Source: Carya illinoinensis (taxonomy: Eukaryota > Streptophyta > Magnoliopsida > Fagales > Juglandaceae). From it: a stretch of 64,000 nucleotides of DNA. The notes beneath the pieces are model-generated. The model saw nothing but the letters and a program-made list of their open reading frames with translations, was not told the DNA's origin and made no database searches. The position numbers and the translations under genes were made by a program. Shown here in pieces: positions 11,529 to 23,099 of the stretch. Position 1 is the stretch's first letter. Every line of letters begins with the position of its first letter. Location of the stretch: NCBI RefSeq assembly GCF_018687715.1, contig NC_056755.1, forward strand, positions 21,793,501-21,857,500, in the 5' to 3' direction.

Positions 11529-11603
11529 CCACGATTTTCCTCTGTAACAAGTGAAGGCTATCAATAAAATTAGAGTACTGTCATCCTCTTAAAAAAAATA
11601 AAA
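11529..11603 (+). mobile_element. 75-bp LINE 3' tail insertion
   Basis: A 75-bp block ending in an A-rich tail is flanked by a 21-bp direct repeat (AAGCACACTTAT[GA]CCTAG[TC]AA) at 11508-11528 and 11604-11624, with two transition differences. The block contains the typical plant LINE end (TACTGTCATCCTCTT, then A-run). This is a heavily 5'-truncated target-primed insertion. Confidence 0.85.
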
Positions 11604-12102
11604 AAGCACACTTATACCTAGCAAGTAAAAACCTAACCTTAAAATATTTAGAAAGAGAGTAAGAGTAACTTGGCTATGGCCATGGATGCCCCTACTGAGA
11701 TGGATTTGGCCACCAATGCTATGGAGTGGCGAGGGTCACCCTGAGATTGCAGTGGCCCTTCAGGGTGGCTAGATCCATCCCAACTAGGGTGGTCTTCCAC
11801 TAGTACCTTAGACATGAGAGGTGGCAGTAGGAGTAGGCCACCCCAAAAGGCATTGATCAGTATTTTTAAAATTTAAGGTTTTTTTTTTTAATTTTAGTGC
11901 ATATAATCTAGTGACATGAATGTGTGTATCAATAATTCAATTGAAACTTGATGCATATGCTTTCCATTAAAATGTAAAGGACCAGGTTTAATTCACACTG
12001 GGTTAATTATTCATTAATATTTGTTGCATCTTTTGCTCGCTACAAGCGACATTTTCATAATTGCAAATACTTGTTTTTTGCATTTAATTACACAACTTCA
12101 AA

Positions 12103-12356
12103 TCATTGATAATTGGTACAAGTATTTGCAATGGAAGAAGGTTGTCACAATTAACGTGTTTGTCACCTCATAGTCAAAAGTGTAGTACATGAATTGTGCA
12201 CAAATGGTTTCTATTTGTAACATACGGATCCTCAAATTAGGACATAAGATAGTTTTATCGTTGATAATTGGTACAAGTATTTGCAATGGAAGGTCTTCAC
12301 AATTAACGTGTTTGTCACCTCATAGTCAAAAGTGTTAAGTACATGAATTGTGCACA
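12103..12356 (+). repeat. 155-bp tandem duplication across the Gypsy LTR start
   Basis: 12103-12202 and 12258-12356 match closely (ATTGGTACAAGTATTTGCAA; AATTAACGTGTTTGTCACCT), offset 155 bp. Between them is the first part of the Gypsy LTR, TGTAACATACGG at 12216. After the second copy the LTR resumes at GGGCATAAGATAG. The duplication therefore happened after the element inserted. Confidence 0.8.
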
Positions 12357-13840
12357 TAGGGCATAAGATAGTTTTAGTCTAGTTATTATTACTATCACTA
12401 CTACTACTACTACTACTACCACCATTCATTAGTTCTCCTTAAAATTTACTATCAACTTTTATCTAAAACTCTCATAGTTCATAAAATCCTAGCCACTAAT
12501 CAGATATTGTACATATTTAACTTCATCATCATATTCCATCTCTCAATCCCACATGTATCATATTATTCAAGCAGTAGATCATACCCTTACAACTTTCTTG
12601 TATAGTTTCAGACCTTCACAAAAACCTCCATGTCTATTGCCCTTCCTCTTTTCTTGGTGATTGACTTCGGATCGAACACCCTTTCACGTCTCTATATCTC
12701 CCCTCTCTCTAAAAAAAAAACTAAAAAAACAAAACAACACAGCATCGTAGACTTTCTTTCTACAACTAAGAGCATCATCCATGTTCAACCCCACGTGGTT
12801 GCCACCTCCACCAAAGCTTTCCATTGTGCCTCTAAGCAAACAAATAGTGGCCGCTGGTAGCTCAGACTTCCAGTCCATCGCATCCTCTCTTCTGCTCAGT
12901 AACAAGTTATGAAGAGAAAATTTGGAATCAGCGCCACGCGATAAGTGGCTTGATCATAAATTAGGATTACCATACGTTAGCTAGTTATATATATATATAT
13001 TATATTAAAACTGATTTTTTGGAAGCTAGTGTCTATATACCACGCATGCCATGATATATGCAAGCACGTCATTCATCATGTTTCATTCCACATAGTATAA
13101 TTATATTTATATTATACATATCATGTATATCACGTTGCATAAGACACGTAAGTTTTCATAAGATCAAGTGTAATATAAGCTTGGAGCAATTAATAAGATT
13201 GTCATTACATGCATGGTACTAATGCAATTTATGGGTGAATGTGCAAGCCGAGGAGCTAAGCGTGGTCCACCAATGTATGCTTGAATAATATTAGCGGCTT
13301 CCCTTGTAGCTGCCGGATATGGGGCCAATGCACAACCTTACACACAGGGTTTAAGTGGGGCCAGTAAAATAAGTATGATAAGTTTGATAATTCAAGGCAA
13401 GTCATGCATGGCATAAGCATACTTATGAATTACCATGATTTTTAAGCTCTTAGTATAAAATATTTTATGAAAAACTTTAATTAAGTATGTTTACGTTATG
13501 ATGGGTTTTGTTACTGAGTCATTGACTCATTTTAGTTTGTTTTATATTCTCAAACTACCCCAGTAAGCATGATGATGAGTACAAGCAGATGGGCCGAGCT
13601 TAGATGGAGTAGTTGATTTAGTTCCAGACTTCTTAAAATAAATTTATTTTTATGACAGACAGTTTGTTTAGTTATTTAAGTTTTTTTATTTAATATTTTT
13701 GGAGACATGTTTTATTAAATATTTCTTTTATGAAATAAATGTTTATTTTATTAAAAAGAAAAAGAAAAAAAGAGATCTCTTGCCGGGCTATTTTTATGAA
13801 AACACGTGACATCCCTAACCTACGGGAAGGGGGTGTTACA
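12216..13840 (+). repeat. Gypsy 5' LTR
   Basis: Runs from TGTAACATACGG to GGGGGTGTTACA, just before the primer site. It contains the 155-bp tandem duplication near its start. Its body (12360-13075) aligns with 15455-16410 of the 3' LTR apart from small indels and one 170-bp insertion in the latter. Confidence 0.82.
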
Positions 13841-14268
13841 ATTTGTTATCAAAGCCAGTTGAGAGATTCTACCAACGTTGTTTTAATGAAAAGCAATATT
13901 TAAAAAAAAAATCTTTTAAGAAATTATTCTAGGGTACCTAGGATGATCTTGACCCACTTGCGAGTTATATAGAGATTAAATTTAAAGAGAAAAGATATTT
14001 ACAACCATAAATTGTACAACTAATGCAAAATCACTTTGAAAAAAGTGAATAAAACATAAGACCCGCATGAAAAAAATTAATTTTTTAATAGTAGATCCCA
14101 CTCTTTTTCCAAATGATTATGCGGCTTTTATGTACTTTACGATTATTTGTAGAATTATTTAAATTTAAAATATGATACTTTATGGATCTTAATAATTAGA
14201 ACTAGGATTGTTGTTAGTATTATTATTACTTTTAACGAGATACAAGTTAATCATATTAGCTTCAAAAT

Positions 14269-15300
14269 ATGGCCCCCTTCACTAGGAACCATCCAAACCA
14301 GGAGGGATCTTCTGGATCTAGCCAAAATGAAAACCTGGAGGCACTTGTCACAACTGCGACTCAATTTTTTCAATCAAAGGCTAATGACTAGTTTGCAGCA
14401 CCTAGACCCCGCACGCCTGTTGTACCTAATAACAGTTCTCTTGCTAGCACCCCTACTTTCGATGGCAGGTGAAATGCCATGGATGCAGAGAGCTGGATCA
14501 AGCGATTGGAGCATATCTTCAAGGCACTTTACTGCATAAACGATCAGAAGTGACTTATGCTGCTTTCAAATTGACAAACATGGCAAACAAGTGGTGGAAG
14601 TCAACACGTATAGTCTTGCAGACGGAATTAGGAAATGGAGTCCCTATCACATGGGAGTATTTCAAGAAGACATTGTTGGAGCACTTCTACCCTTAAACTC
14701 TTTGTAAGTCTAGGGCCCTTCAATTCTCAGATCTTACCCAGGGAGCAATGACAATAGATCGGTATGCTACCAGATTTATGGAGTTGTCACACTTCGCTAG
14801 CTATTTGATTCTGAACGAGGAGAAGAAGGCTAAGAAATTGGAGCACGGTCTGGATTGCAGAATTAGAGAGTGCATTAGTGCCCTCAGGATTCGGAGTTTC
14901 ATAGATTTGGTCACTCGAGCTACCATCATTGAAGAAGACATTCAAGAGAGCATCGACTACAATACTCAAAGGAAGTGCCAATAGCAACAACTTCAACCAG
15001 CATCACATAGGGATAAGAGGCCTCATCTTGATGATCGTTAAAGGCAACCACCAGCAGTACTGTTAAAGGCAACCACCAGCAGTACACATTTACCCTACAT
15101 ATCAAATATGCGAAACAAAAAATAACTTGGGAAAGTGTTTATTAGGCCAAAATTTATGTTTCAAGTGTGGGAAGTTGAATCGTTTAGCTCGCGATTGCCC
15201 TATTAAGAAAATAAGACTACAAGGAAGGAGTGGAGGACAAATATGGAGCTACAACATGAGTATTTTCTCTCACCGCGGACGACGCCGAGGCTTCAGATGA
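14269..15300 (+). pseudogene. Gypsy gag, broken
   Basis: ATG at 14269 opens a Gypsy-type gag (MAPFTRNHPNQ). The frame is cut by a TAG near 14388 and later frameshifts. Recognisable retrotransposon-gag segments are SWIKRLEHIF near 14490, ANKWWKS near 14587, TWEYFKKTLLEHFYP ending at about 14695, and AMTIDRYATRFMELSHFA from 14745. A CCHC-like knuckle CFKCGKLNRLARDC at 15157-15198 has arginine at the histidine position. Sequence then runs straight into the end of the element without pol. No function is likely. Confidence 0.85.
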
Positions 15301-15428
15301 TGGGGTCACAATTACTCTAGAGACACCACACTAAGCGAGAAGCCACATGAGAACGTGAGGACAACATGAGTGACAAATATCCCTACATGTTCAATCTCAA
15401 GGATGAGATTTCTTTAAAGGGAGAGATT

Positions 15429-16411
15429 TGTAACGTATGGGTCCTCATATTAGGGCATAAGATAGTTTTAGTCTAGTTATTTAATTTTAATATTTATCAT
15501 AAATGATTTAATTCAGATTATTACTATTATTTTAAAGGATAAATGTAGTTAGGTTATTAGTTTATATTTTTATCAAATTTTGAACCCAAATCCATTCATT
15601 GAGTTCTTAAAATTTAGCATCAACTTTTATCTAAAACTCTCACAGTTACTAAAATCTTAGCCATTGATAGGATAAATTGTACATGTTTAAATTCATCATT
15701 AGATTCCATCTCTCGATCCCACAAGTATCATATTATTTAAGCGGTAGATCATTGTAACGCCCTAATGGAATATCCAAATCACATGACCTATATTCCAAAA
15801 AGCTAGTTAATGATACAATTGAAACCCCATTAAAACTTTATAAAGAGTAAGAACTTCTTCTTCTCAAGCAATGTGTGATCTCATACGCCACCTACCATAT
15901 CCTTATCATATGTGATATCACAATCATACCCTTACAACTTCCTCTTACAGTTTTAGACCTTCACAAAAGCCTCCACGTCAGTCACCCTTCCTCTTTTCTC
16001 GGTGATCGACTTCAGATCAAACACCCTCTCACATCTATATATCTCCCCTCCCTCTAAATAAAAACTAAAAAAATACATCAACACAGTATCGCAACCTTTC
16101 TTTCTAAAACTGAGAGCATCCACGTTTAACCCCACGTGGTTTCCACCTCCACCAAAGCTTTCCATCATGCCTCTGAGCAAACATATAGAGGTCGCTAGTA
16201 GCTCAGTCTTCCAGTCCATCGCATCCTCTCTTCTACTCAATAACAAGTTACGAAGAGAACATTTGGAATCAGCACCACGGGGTAAGTAGTCTGATCATAA
16301 ATTAGGATTACTTTGCGTTAACTAGTTATATATATTATTATTAAAGCCAGATTTTTGGAAGCCAGTATTTATGTACCACACATGATATGATATATGCAAG
16401 CACATCATTCA
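15429..16411 (+). repeat. Gypsy 3' LTR, truncated
   Basis: Starts TGTAACGTATGG after the purine tract and aligns with the 5' LTR to about 16411 (CACATCATTCA). The distal 760 bp present in the 5' LTR is missing. Two ORFs seen in both LTR copies (minus strand near 12684-12905 and 15953-16246) are simply LTR sequence. Confidence 0.8.
15753..15922 (+). mobile_element. 170-bp TG...CA insertion, TRIM-like solo LTR
   Basis: The segment TGTAACGCCC...GATATCACA is absent from the 5' LTR at the matching place and is flanked by the 5-bp repeat ATCAT (15748-15752 and 15923-15927). TG/CA ends plus a 5-bp target duplication are the marks of an LTR element. At 170 bp with no coding sequence it fits a solo LTR of a miniature (TRIM) element. 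Confidence 0.72.
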
Positions 16412-17264
16412 ATCTGATGCTAGTTCCACGAGCATTACTTCTGAAGTTGTCATCACAATTTTCTTGCTTTCTTGTGGTTTTCCCTTACTAAGACACTGTG
16501 ATTTGTAATGCTTATTTTTTTTGCATTTGAAACAGTTTCCAGTAAATGGTTTATTGTGTCTCTCTTTCAACCATTTCTCTTTCTTAAATTGTTTTGGCTT
16601 CATTTTATTTTATCTAGGACGTTTGTCCTGAGCCATCATCAAATTAAACAATTCACTTCATCTATTCCTCATTTTCATCCTTTCTCCTTCAAGTATTAAA
16701 AGTATTGGAAACATCTTCATTGTTATTTCATTTCCACTATGTGTTAAAGAAATAACAATATGATCTTAAGATGAAAGAAGACTATTAAGTATGGTTCTAA
16801 CTTGCATTTTATCAATGAGAGGATGATCAATATTGTATAATTCTTTTGCAATCAATTCCATTTGGAGTACATGATCACTTATGTCATCATTCTTTTTCAT
16901 GCACATTCGATTATACTTATTTAATAATAACTATATATAAGTGTCCAACCTTAAACCACACTTTGCCTCAACTATTTCAATAATCTCTTTGGCAGTTTCA
17001 TAGTCTTCAAAGATAGGAATAATATTATCATTTACACAATACAAAATCAATGCTTTTGTCCAAGCATTCTATTCTTCCAATTTATCTCTGGTTCATACGT
17101 TGCTTTCACTTCCATTCGAGTCATTTTCTACATGTTTTGAAGGTTTCGGTATTTTTAACGTACATAATGAGTTAGAAGAAAAATTCTCTGTCTTTTCCAA
17201 GTTCGAAGATTTTTTCCATTTAATTTTTCTATCACCGAGGGATCGATGCTTTTTTTCAGTGCCA
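16411..17264 (-). pseudogene. Copia gag fragment, minus strand
   Basis: The minus-strand ATG at 17264 opens MALKKSIDPS..., followed by gag-like sequence broken by several stops and frame changes (UBN2-type words such as AKEIIEIVEAK). The last open part (16603-16409) has a complete CCHC knuckle CFKCKKNKHYKSQC. The frame ends at the junction with the Gypsy LTR. Confidence 0.78.
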
Positions 17265-18575
17265 TAAATAATAAACCTTAAAAAGTAACAAACAAAATGT
17301 AGAAATAATAAATGTGTTCTATTGTAAATAAATTAAATACAACAGTTCAATTTGTGAGAAAATAAAATTATTACAAACTTAATAATAATAATAATCCTTA
17401 GATTTAATCCAAGGTGGCAGCCTAGCATCCTCTTATTATATTTTAAATAAGGAGAATAATGGAAGTGATGGCCTGATTGAGTATTGAAAATATTTCTCCC
17501 CTTTCAAGGAATTTATGGCAATATTTGGACCAACAGAAGCCCTATAGTGATTTAATACAAAATACGGAGCACAAAGGCTTTTGAATGGACCAAATTGAGC
17601 TTAAAACAACCCAGAACGGAAAAAAAAAAAAATCAAAACTTTTCCTAACCGATTTAGAAAACCAAGTCAGGAGGTTTAACGTGGTTCAGGCGTAGAAAAC
17701 TGGTGGTCAACGGCTCGGTACATGGCTCAGTCTTCAACTTGGGCCCGCAGCTTGTAGTTGTGGGTTGGCTTACAAGCTGGTGACTTGGGCATGGGCTTGG
17801 GTCTAGTCCCTTATGAGCCCACAAGCTTCAATGAAGTGGGCTGGAGGCAAGGCTCGAATTCTTACCTTTTGGTGAAGGCCTGGTCTAGACAAAATCGCAT
17901 CATTCGATTTGTCTGAAATGATGTCATGCTGTTTCTTATGGATGGCTTCCAAGGTCCTCGAAAAGGTGTCGTCTGATGCAGTGTTTGGCTCCCCAAATAT
18001 GCCAAAATGTCAAATTTTGTGGTCGATTTCTTTTCCACTCAGCTGAACGACACTGTCGTTTAGCATGATAGTTTTTTATATTGATGATCATTGGTTGAAA
18101 TGGCACTGTTTCAACCAACACAATAGTCTTCTTCCTCTTGCCCAAAGGAGGTTTGTCTTTGTGAAAGTGGGATATTCACCTCACTCCGATGAGTTGGACA
18201 ACAGCAACCCTATTTCTGATGTGTCCCAAATACTCTCGAACTCTAACGGTGGTGAGCAACTTTGATGACCAACCAAAATAGTTTTTGAAAAAATTTCACT
18301 TTTCTCTATTTCGGGCAAAACTGATTTTCGCCTTTTTGTGAAATATTCCAATAGTTTTCTTCAAAATAATATCTACTTACCAAATTCTGAAGATTCCCTA
18401 TATACTCAAGGCCTCCCAATGTAATTTGAAAAGAATTTGCATTGGATCTACGAGTCTACGAAGATGATTGTAATATGCAAGTATGGTTGCCAAACTCAGC
18501 ATTTGCCTATTGATGGTCTTCTCTATGCAAGAAAACAATTATCCCTCTGTCATGACAAGCTGGCTCTAATACCAC

Positions 18576-18842
18576 TGTTAGGATTTATAGAACAAAAATA
18601 GACAAGATTTTGGCAAAATGGTGACACTCCCATGAGGGTATTTGTCCCACAAGTTAGTGATAGACATGAGAGTTTTCGAGTATACAAATTATGCACGAAT
18701 AGTCTCTATTTATAGACCACAAGGCATTTGTTGGTAAGAGACACAACCATTAGCAAGTGACACTTACTCAACCAACACTCTCATGGAAACCATCCTCATT
18801 GATAGGTGTAATCCAATGGGTACACTATTTGGTGTGATCACA
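18576..18842 (-). repeat. Solo 5' LTR of the minus-strand Copia, 267 bp
   Basis: The inner end (18576) is fixed by the adjoining primer site. The outer end is placed at the TGTGATCACA palindrome at 18833-18842 and is less certain. TATA box CTATAAATAG (minus strand) at 18706-18715. Confidence 0.65.
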
Positions 18843-19172
18843 CCCCTTAGAATTATAAAAAGCCTTTTTTTTAACTTTTTGATAGGCCACTTTTCATTTC
18901 AATTCAGCTATTTCCAAGCATCGATCGCACAAGTTCTTTCAACTAGCAATGCTAAAATACAGAGCGTTTCAATTTTAATTCCAAGGTATATATATCACCT
19001 GCAATTCAAGGCAACTTTATTCCAAAATAATCTAAAAATTACTTTACAAGTACTGATCCATGAACTTCCCCTCTTATTGCATGCATGCCCACTTCCACAA
19101 GAAAAATGGAAATTGAGCTCCTAGCTAGAATTTAGAACAATTGGGTTGCCAAGCCGTGTCTTTATAATTAGA

Positions 19173-22100
19173 CTAATTACTAAAGAGTCTCGCATATAAG
19201 AGTTCATTCCAAGTATCTGGCAGCCCTGGGAGACACCAATGGCTGCAGTCAGCAGTGCCACGATGTTCACCACTATAAGCTGAAGGATGCGCATCTTTTC
19301 GATATTGTGAGAGCATTGTGACATCTAAAAAGGAGACTGGCTTCTTGATTCTGCCCAACACTTTGTTTATAACCACCCAAGCCATGGGTGTGCCTGCCGG
19401 ATACCTTAGACCAAAGAATGGCTGTTTCTCACCGGAGCACGATTTTGCAGGTTCGTTCCAATCCTTGCCTCTATTCAACATCAATCATGCGAACACCACA
19501 GTTAATGATCAGAACATACACTTACAAAGTAATTAATTATAAGGTACTCATGATGATGTGATGAGTTGGTTTTTGCATACTCGTAATGGGTAGGAGAAAC
19601 CCCGAGGAAGAAGACCTTGGTTTTGGAAGCCTCAACGTTAAGGTTGACCCATCGAGCCCAGGTTGTGAGGCCTTTATAATACGCAATCATCCGGTTCATA
19701 TCTTTGTACAATTTATTCCCCTCTTGCATATAATCCCACCTACAACATGAGCAAACATCTCAGATTTTGTAAACATCTCATCAACCCATTGACCAAATGT
19801 GATAATTAATGATCTTACGGTTGTGTTCTCCCAGTGTGGGTCCACCAATGCCACGAGTTAAAGATCAGCACGTCCATGCCTCTCCATGCGTTGCCACTCT
19901 TTATGGAATCAATTTTCAAAACTCGCCCAACGCCCTTCTCTTTAACAAGATCAACCAGGTATGGCGTGCGGTACAGCAGTATTTTAACTCCATAGCCCTG
20001 TCCCCCGGAGAGTATATTACGATAGCATTCAAAATGATTCCATAAAGAATAATGTCTCCAGTAATGCCAAATAAGAAAACAAACTACACTCACAATCTTA
20101 TTGTAATGTCAATGTCTAAAAAATAGTCAATTTTATGAGAAAAGGTCAGATCATGAATTATTGCTATTGGCTTTTGCTGGTGTGCACTTTAACAGTTAGT
20201 TCCAACTATCATTATAGAGTATATATGGTGGTCCGACTTCCCACGTTGCAGCTTTGAGGAGAAAGAGATGCCGTATAAGCATAGAACTCGATCGGCTTAT
20301 CAATGTAGCCACGGGGAACGAGTGGTCCTTTTTTGTTACACCACAGCCACGACATTTTTTAATTAATAAAGAAACTTAAATTACATTATTCATGACTGAC
20401 TAATGACTAATATTTATATTATGTATAGGGACGTCTAAGTAAGATCAGGCTATCAGCTAGCTGTCCTATATACGAACAAAGCTCATTAAGAACTACAATA
20501 GACAGAACCCCACCATTGATACAATCACGTCAGTTTTTAATAAAATTCTTTTATGATTTTAGATTTATACAATTTTTTTAGAAAGTCCAAGATACATATA
20601 TAATTTAATTTACAAGAGATATTAATTTTAAATTTAAATCTTTTAAAGTAAATATTATGCCATTAAAGTGGGTGTATCATTCACACTAATTACTTGTAAG
20701 TTGAAGGACTCCATTTTATTTTTTTCTTGTAAATATGATATTATCTTATATATTATATATTTTTATTTTTTATATAAATATTCTGGTGTATTAATTATAT
20801 TAGTTCTATTACATACGATCATTTTTATGTATTTTTTATACATTTTATTAATATAATTGGTCAAAATAATTATTTTATATTAAAAATAAATAATGCAGCT
20901 AATCATATTTAGAGATATAATATATAATATAGTGATATATTATAATATATTATAATATATACTGATATAGTATTAGTATAATTATTAATATACACTATAT
21001 AATATTAGTATAATTATTAATACAATAAATTATAGTAATATAAGATTTAAAAAATTAATATTATATTAATTAGTAATTTATCATATAATACAAAACTACT
21101 TTATATATAAGAATTGGTCCAGTCCAATTTTAAAAAAAGAAAACTTAAAATCAGATCGATTTTAATCAATTTTAAAAAAACTAAAATCAATACTGGACTA
21201 AATTCATCGATTCGGTCCTATCCAATTTATTTATTCACTAATTTTTTTTTTATTTTTTTTTTACAACCCCATTTGCTGCTGCTTGAAAATCTTTAAATCA
21301 GTAAGCGGAAATCAACTTTTAATTCAGTAAACAGGTCTCATGATCAATCATCACCTAGCTAGACCGAGTTTGCCCTAAGAATACTTCAAAATTAACTATA
21401 TAGCATAGGGCCGGGGGACCAAAGTCCCTTGTCATAATTGACTACCCGCTTAGCTGACTTCTATATATAATTACAAAAGTTTAATGTCTAGTCCCTTTTT
21501 TAAGTATTCTTTACGCATTTTAAGAGGGTATCGATTTTAAAAAAAATATAAAATAGTACAAATAGAATTCGATACTAAATTTTATTCAAAACCGATTCAT
21601 TACCCCCTAGCAGCAGAGCAACTTCGTCTGCATTAACATGACAATCATTAATTACCATGCACATACAAACAACCTGACATACATGCATGCAGAGTCCCCG
21701 GCCCACATGATAGTGGAGGGAAACTGGAAAGCCCTACCACCAATCACGCTCTACTTTAATGCATTACACACACACACATATATCTACAAAGTTTGAACTT
21801 AAGCATGGCCTCCTAAGTCTAGCCCACGCTGCCGCCCTTTCAACGCCGTGAGCAAGGTGAAACTCGTGAACAAGCCATATATGAAATAATCCTCAAATAT
21901 TCTTTTGCCAAAAAATCTATTCACTCATCATCACGATATTAAATAATAATTTTATAAATAAAATATAATAAATAATTTATAATCATTTAATACTATATTA
22001 AAAAAATAATTAAAAAAATAATGAGTAGCATTATTTATTTTTTATTCGGTTAGAGAAATAGATATAGAGTAAATTTAATTATTTAAAGCAGTTTAAAGGC

Positions 22101-22977
22101 AGGTTTTGACCCTAAAAACAAAAGGGAAGTGCTGTGCATGGTACCATAAGGTCTCCTATCGGAACAAAGCAAAACAGTTCATTTCTTCTTCATTATAAGT
22201 AGAAAAATCGGTGGAATTATAAAATATATATGAACTTAAATTCAAACGGAAGAACTTTACCTTTTGTCAAAAGAGAAAGGTAAAGAGAAAAAGGGGAAGA
22301 CGTGCATGCACAGGATGAGTCACCATGATGAATATATGACTGCTGCTAATTATTCAGCATGGAAAAATCGAACCACAAACTAAAAGCAAAAAACCAGAAA
22401 TTACTTCACCTCGAATGTCACTGAAGCCAGCCCCTCTCTCTTTATGAAGGTTGTCTTAGACCTGGGCACCCATGCGTGAATCATGCACGTTAAAGACTGA
22501 AACTGATTCAAACTCAGGGAGTCTCCCACGAACATAATCTTCTTCCCCCTCCACTTCTCCAAGAAACGTAACCCATTAAACCTGAGCCAATTCAACACTC
22601 ATTCACCTCTGCACATCAATCCACATGCATAATAAATACAAGCATGAACGTCAAAAGTATAGCAGAAAATGGTACCTGGGTAAAGCGCAGGAGAAAGGCT
22701 GCCATCTGTATTTGAGGTAGGAGTTGTCAGGGCGGCCGTACTTCTGGCAGTTGAATTGTGGATCTATGAAGGGACAGGAAGAGGCGGAGTAGAGAGGGTA
22801 TGAAGAATCGTATACCCATTTTCCTCGAAACAAGTTGCAGTTATAACCTGCAAGTTTTCTGGCAGGAGTACTGGAATTGGTTGCATTGCTGAGGGAAATA
22901 AGATCCCCAGCTTCTGATTGATGAGAAAACAGAGACAGGAAGAGAAACAAGGCTTGAAACAATGGCAGGAATCCCAT
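19173..22977 (-). CDS. Trichome birefringence-like (TBL) PC-esterase, wall polysaccharide O-acetyltransferase family
   Basis: Five exons: 22977-22676, 22581-22410, 19997-19819, 19739-19581, 19470-19173. All introns are GT-AG and the total is 1110 nt (369 aa), the usual size for the family. Residues 1-23 are a hydrophobic signal peptide or anchor ([12 protein letters not shown]). The TBL domain follows with the [11 protein letters not shown] start and CPFID. The PC-esterase domain has the GDS serine motif ([11 protein letters not shown], exon 2) and the C-terminal D-x-x-H motif (DCSHWCLPG, exon 5). TBL proteins acetylate xylan, mannan or pectin in the Golgi. Which polymer is used cannot be read from sequence. 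It resembles the TBL37-43 group in length and start. All key residues are present and no break is seen. Intron 2 is large (2412 bp) and AT-rich. Confidence 0.93.
19998..22409 (-). other. Large intron 2 of the TBL gene
   Basis: 2412 bp without coding sequence. 20600-21300 is extremely AT-rich and includes CGGTCC/GGTCC words (around 21110-21225) like those of the hAT-type elements at 50.7-53.0 kb, so it may hold an eroded copy. No clear ends or target duplication seen. Confidence 0.6.
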
Positions 22978-23049
22978 TTTCCTCGGGTTGCGATCCAGAA
23001 GAAGTCAAGAAAAGGACGAGGAGTAGAGAAAAAGTTGTCTAAACCAAGT

Positions 23050-23057
23050 CTTTTTAT
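23050..23057 (-). promoter_or_regulatory. TATA box of the TBL gene
   Basis: Minus strand TATAAAAA, 73 bp upstream of the ATG at 22977. Confidence 0.6.
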
Positions 23058-23099
23058 AATGCGTAATGAAGGGAAGGGTGATGGGGAGGCTTTTCTATT

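Larger units (their letters stand above)
12216..16411 (+). mobile_element. Gag-only Ty3/Gypsy element with truncated 3' LTR
   Basis: The 5' LTR is 12216-13840 (TGTAAC...GTTACA). The primer site is 13844-13857, TGTTATCAAAGCCA, two mismatches from the usual TGGTATCAGAGCCA. A broken gag lies at 14269-15300, a purine tract AAAGGGAGAGATT at 15416-15428, and a 3' LTR from 15429. No protease, RT or integrase is present. The internal region is only 1.6 kb, as in TR-GAG-type non-autonomous elements. The 3' LTR stops matching the 5' LTR at about 16411, where minus-strand Copia gag sequence begins. Confidence 0.85.
16411..18842 (-). mobile_element. Truncated Copia element, minus strand
   Basis: Read on the minus strand: an LTR at 18842-18576, primer site at 18574-18561 (TGGTATTAGAGCCA), a long leader of about 1.3 kb, and gag from 17264. 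Everything after gag is missing because the sequence ends at the Gypsy LTR junction near 16411. The LTR ends are TG...CA on the plus strand (TGTTAGG...ATCACA). Its TATA box lies at 18706-18715. Confidence 0.78.

Noticed and set aside
12630..12905. Small frames on both strands that recur at 15953-16246
   Set aside because: The recurrence is explained by the two LTRs of one Gypsy element, not by a gene family.
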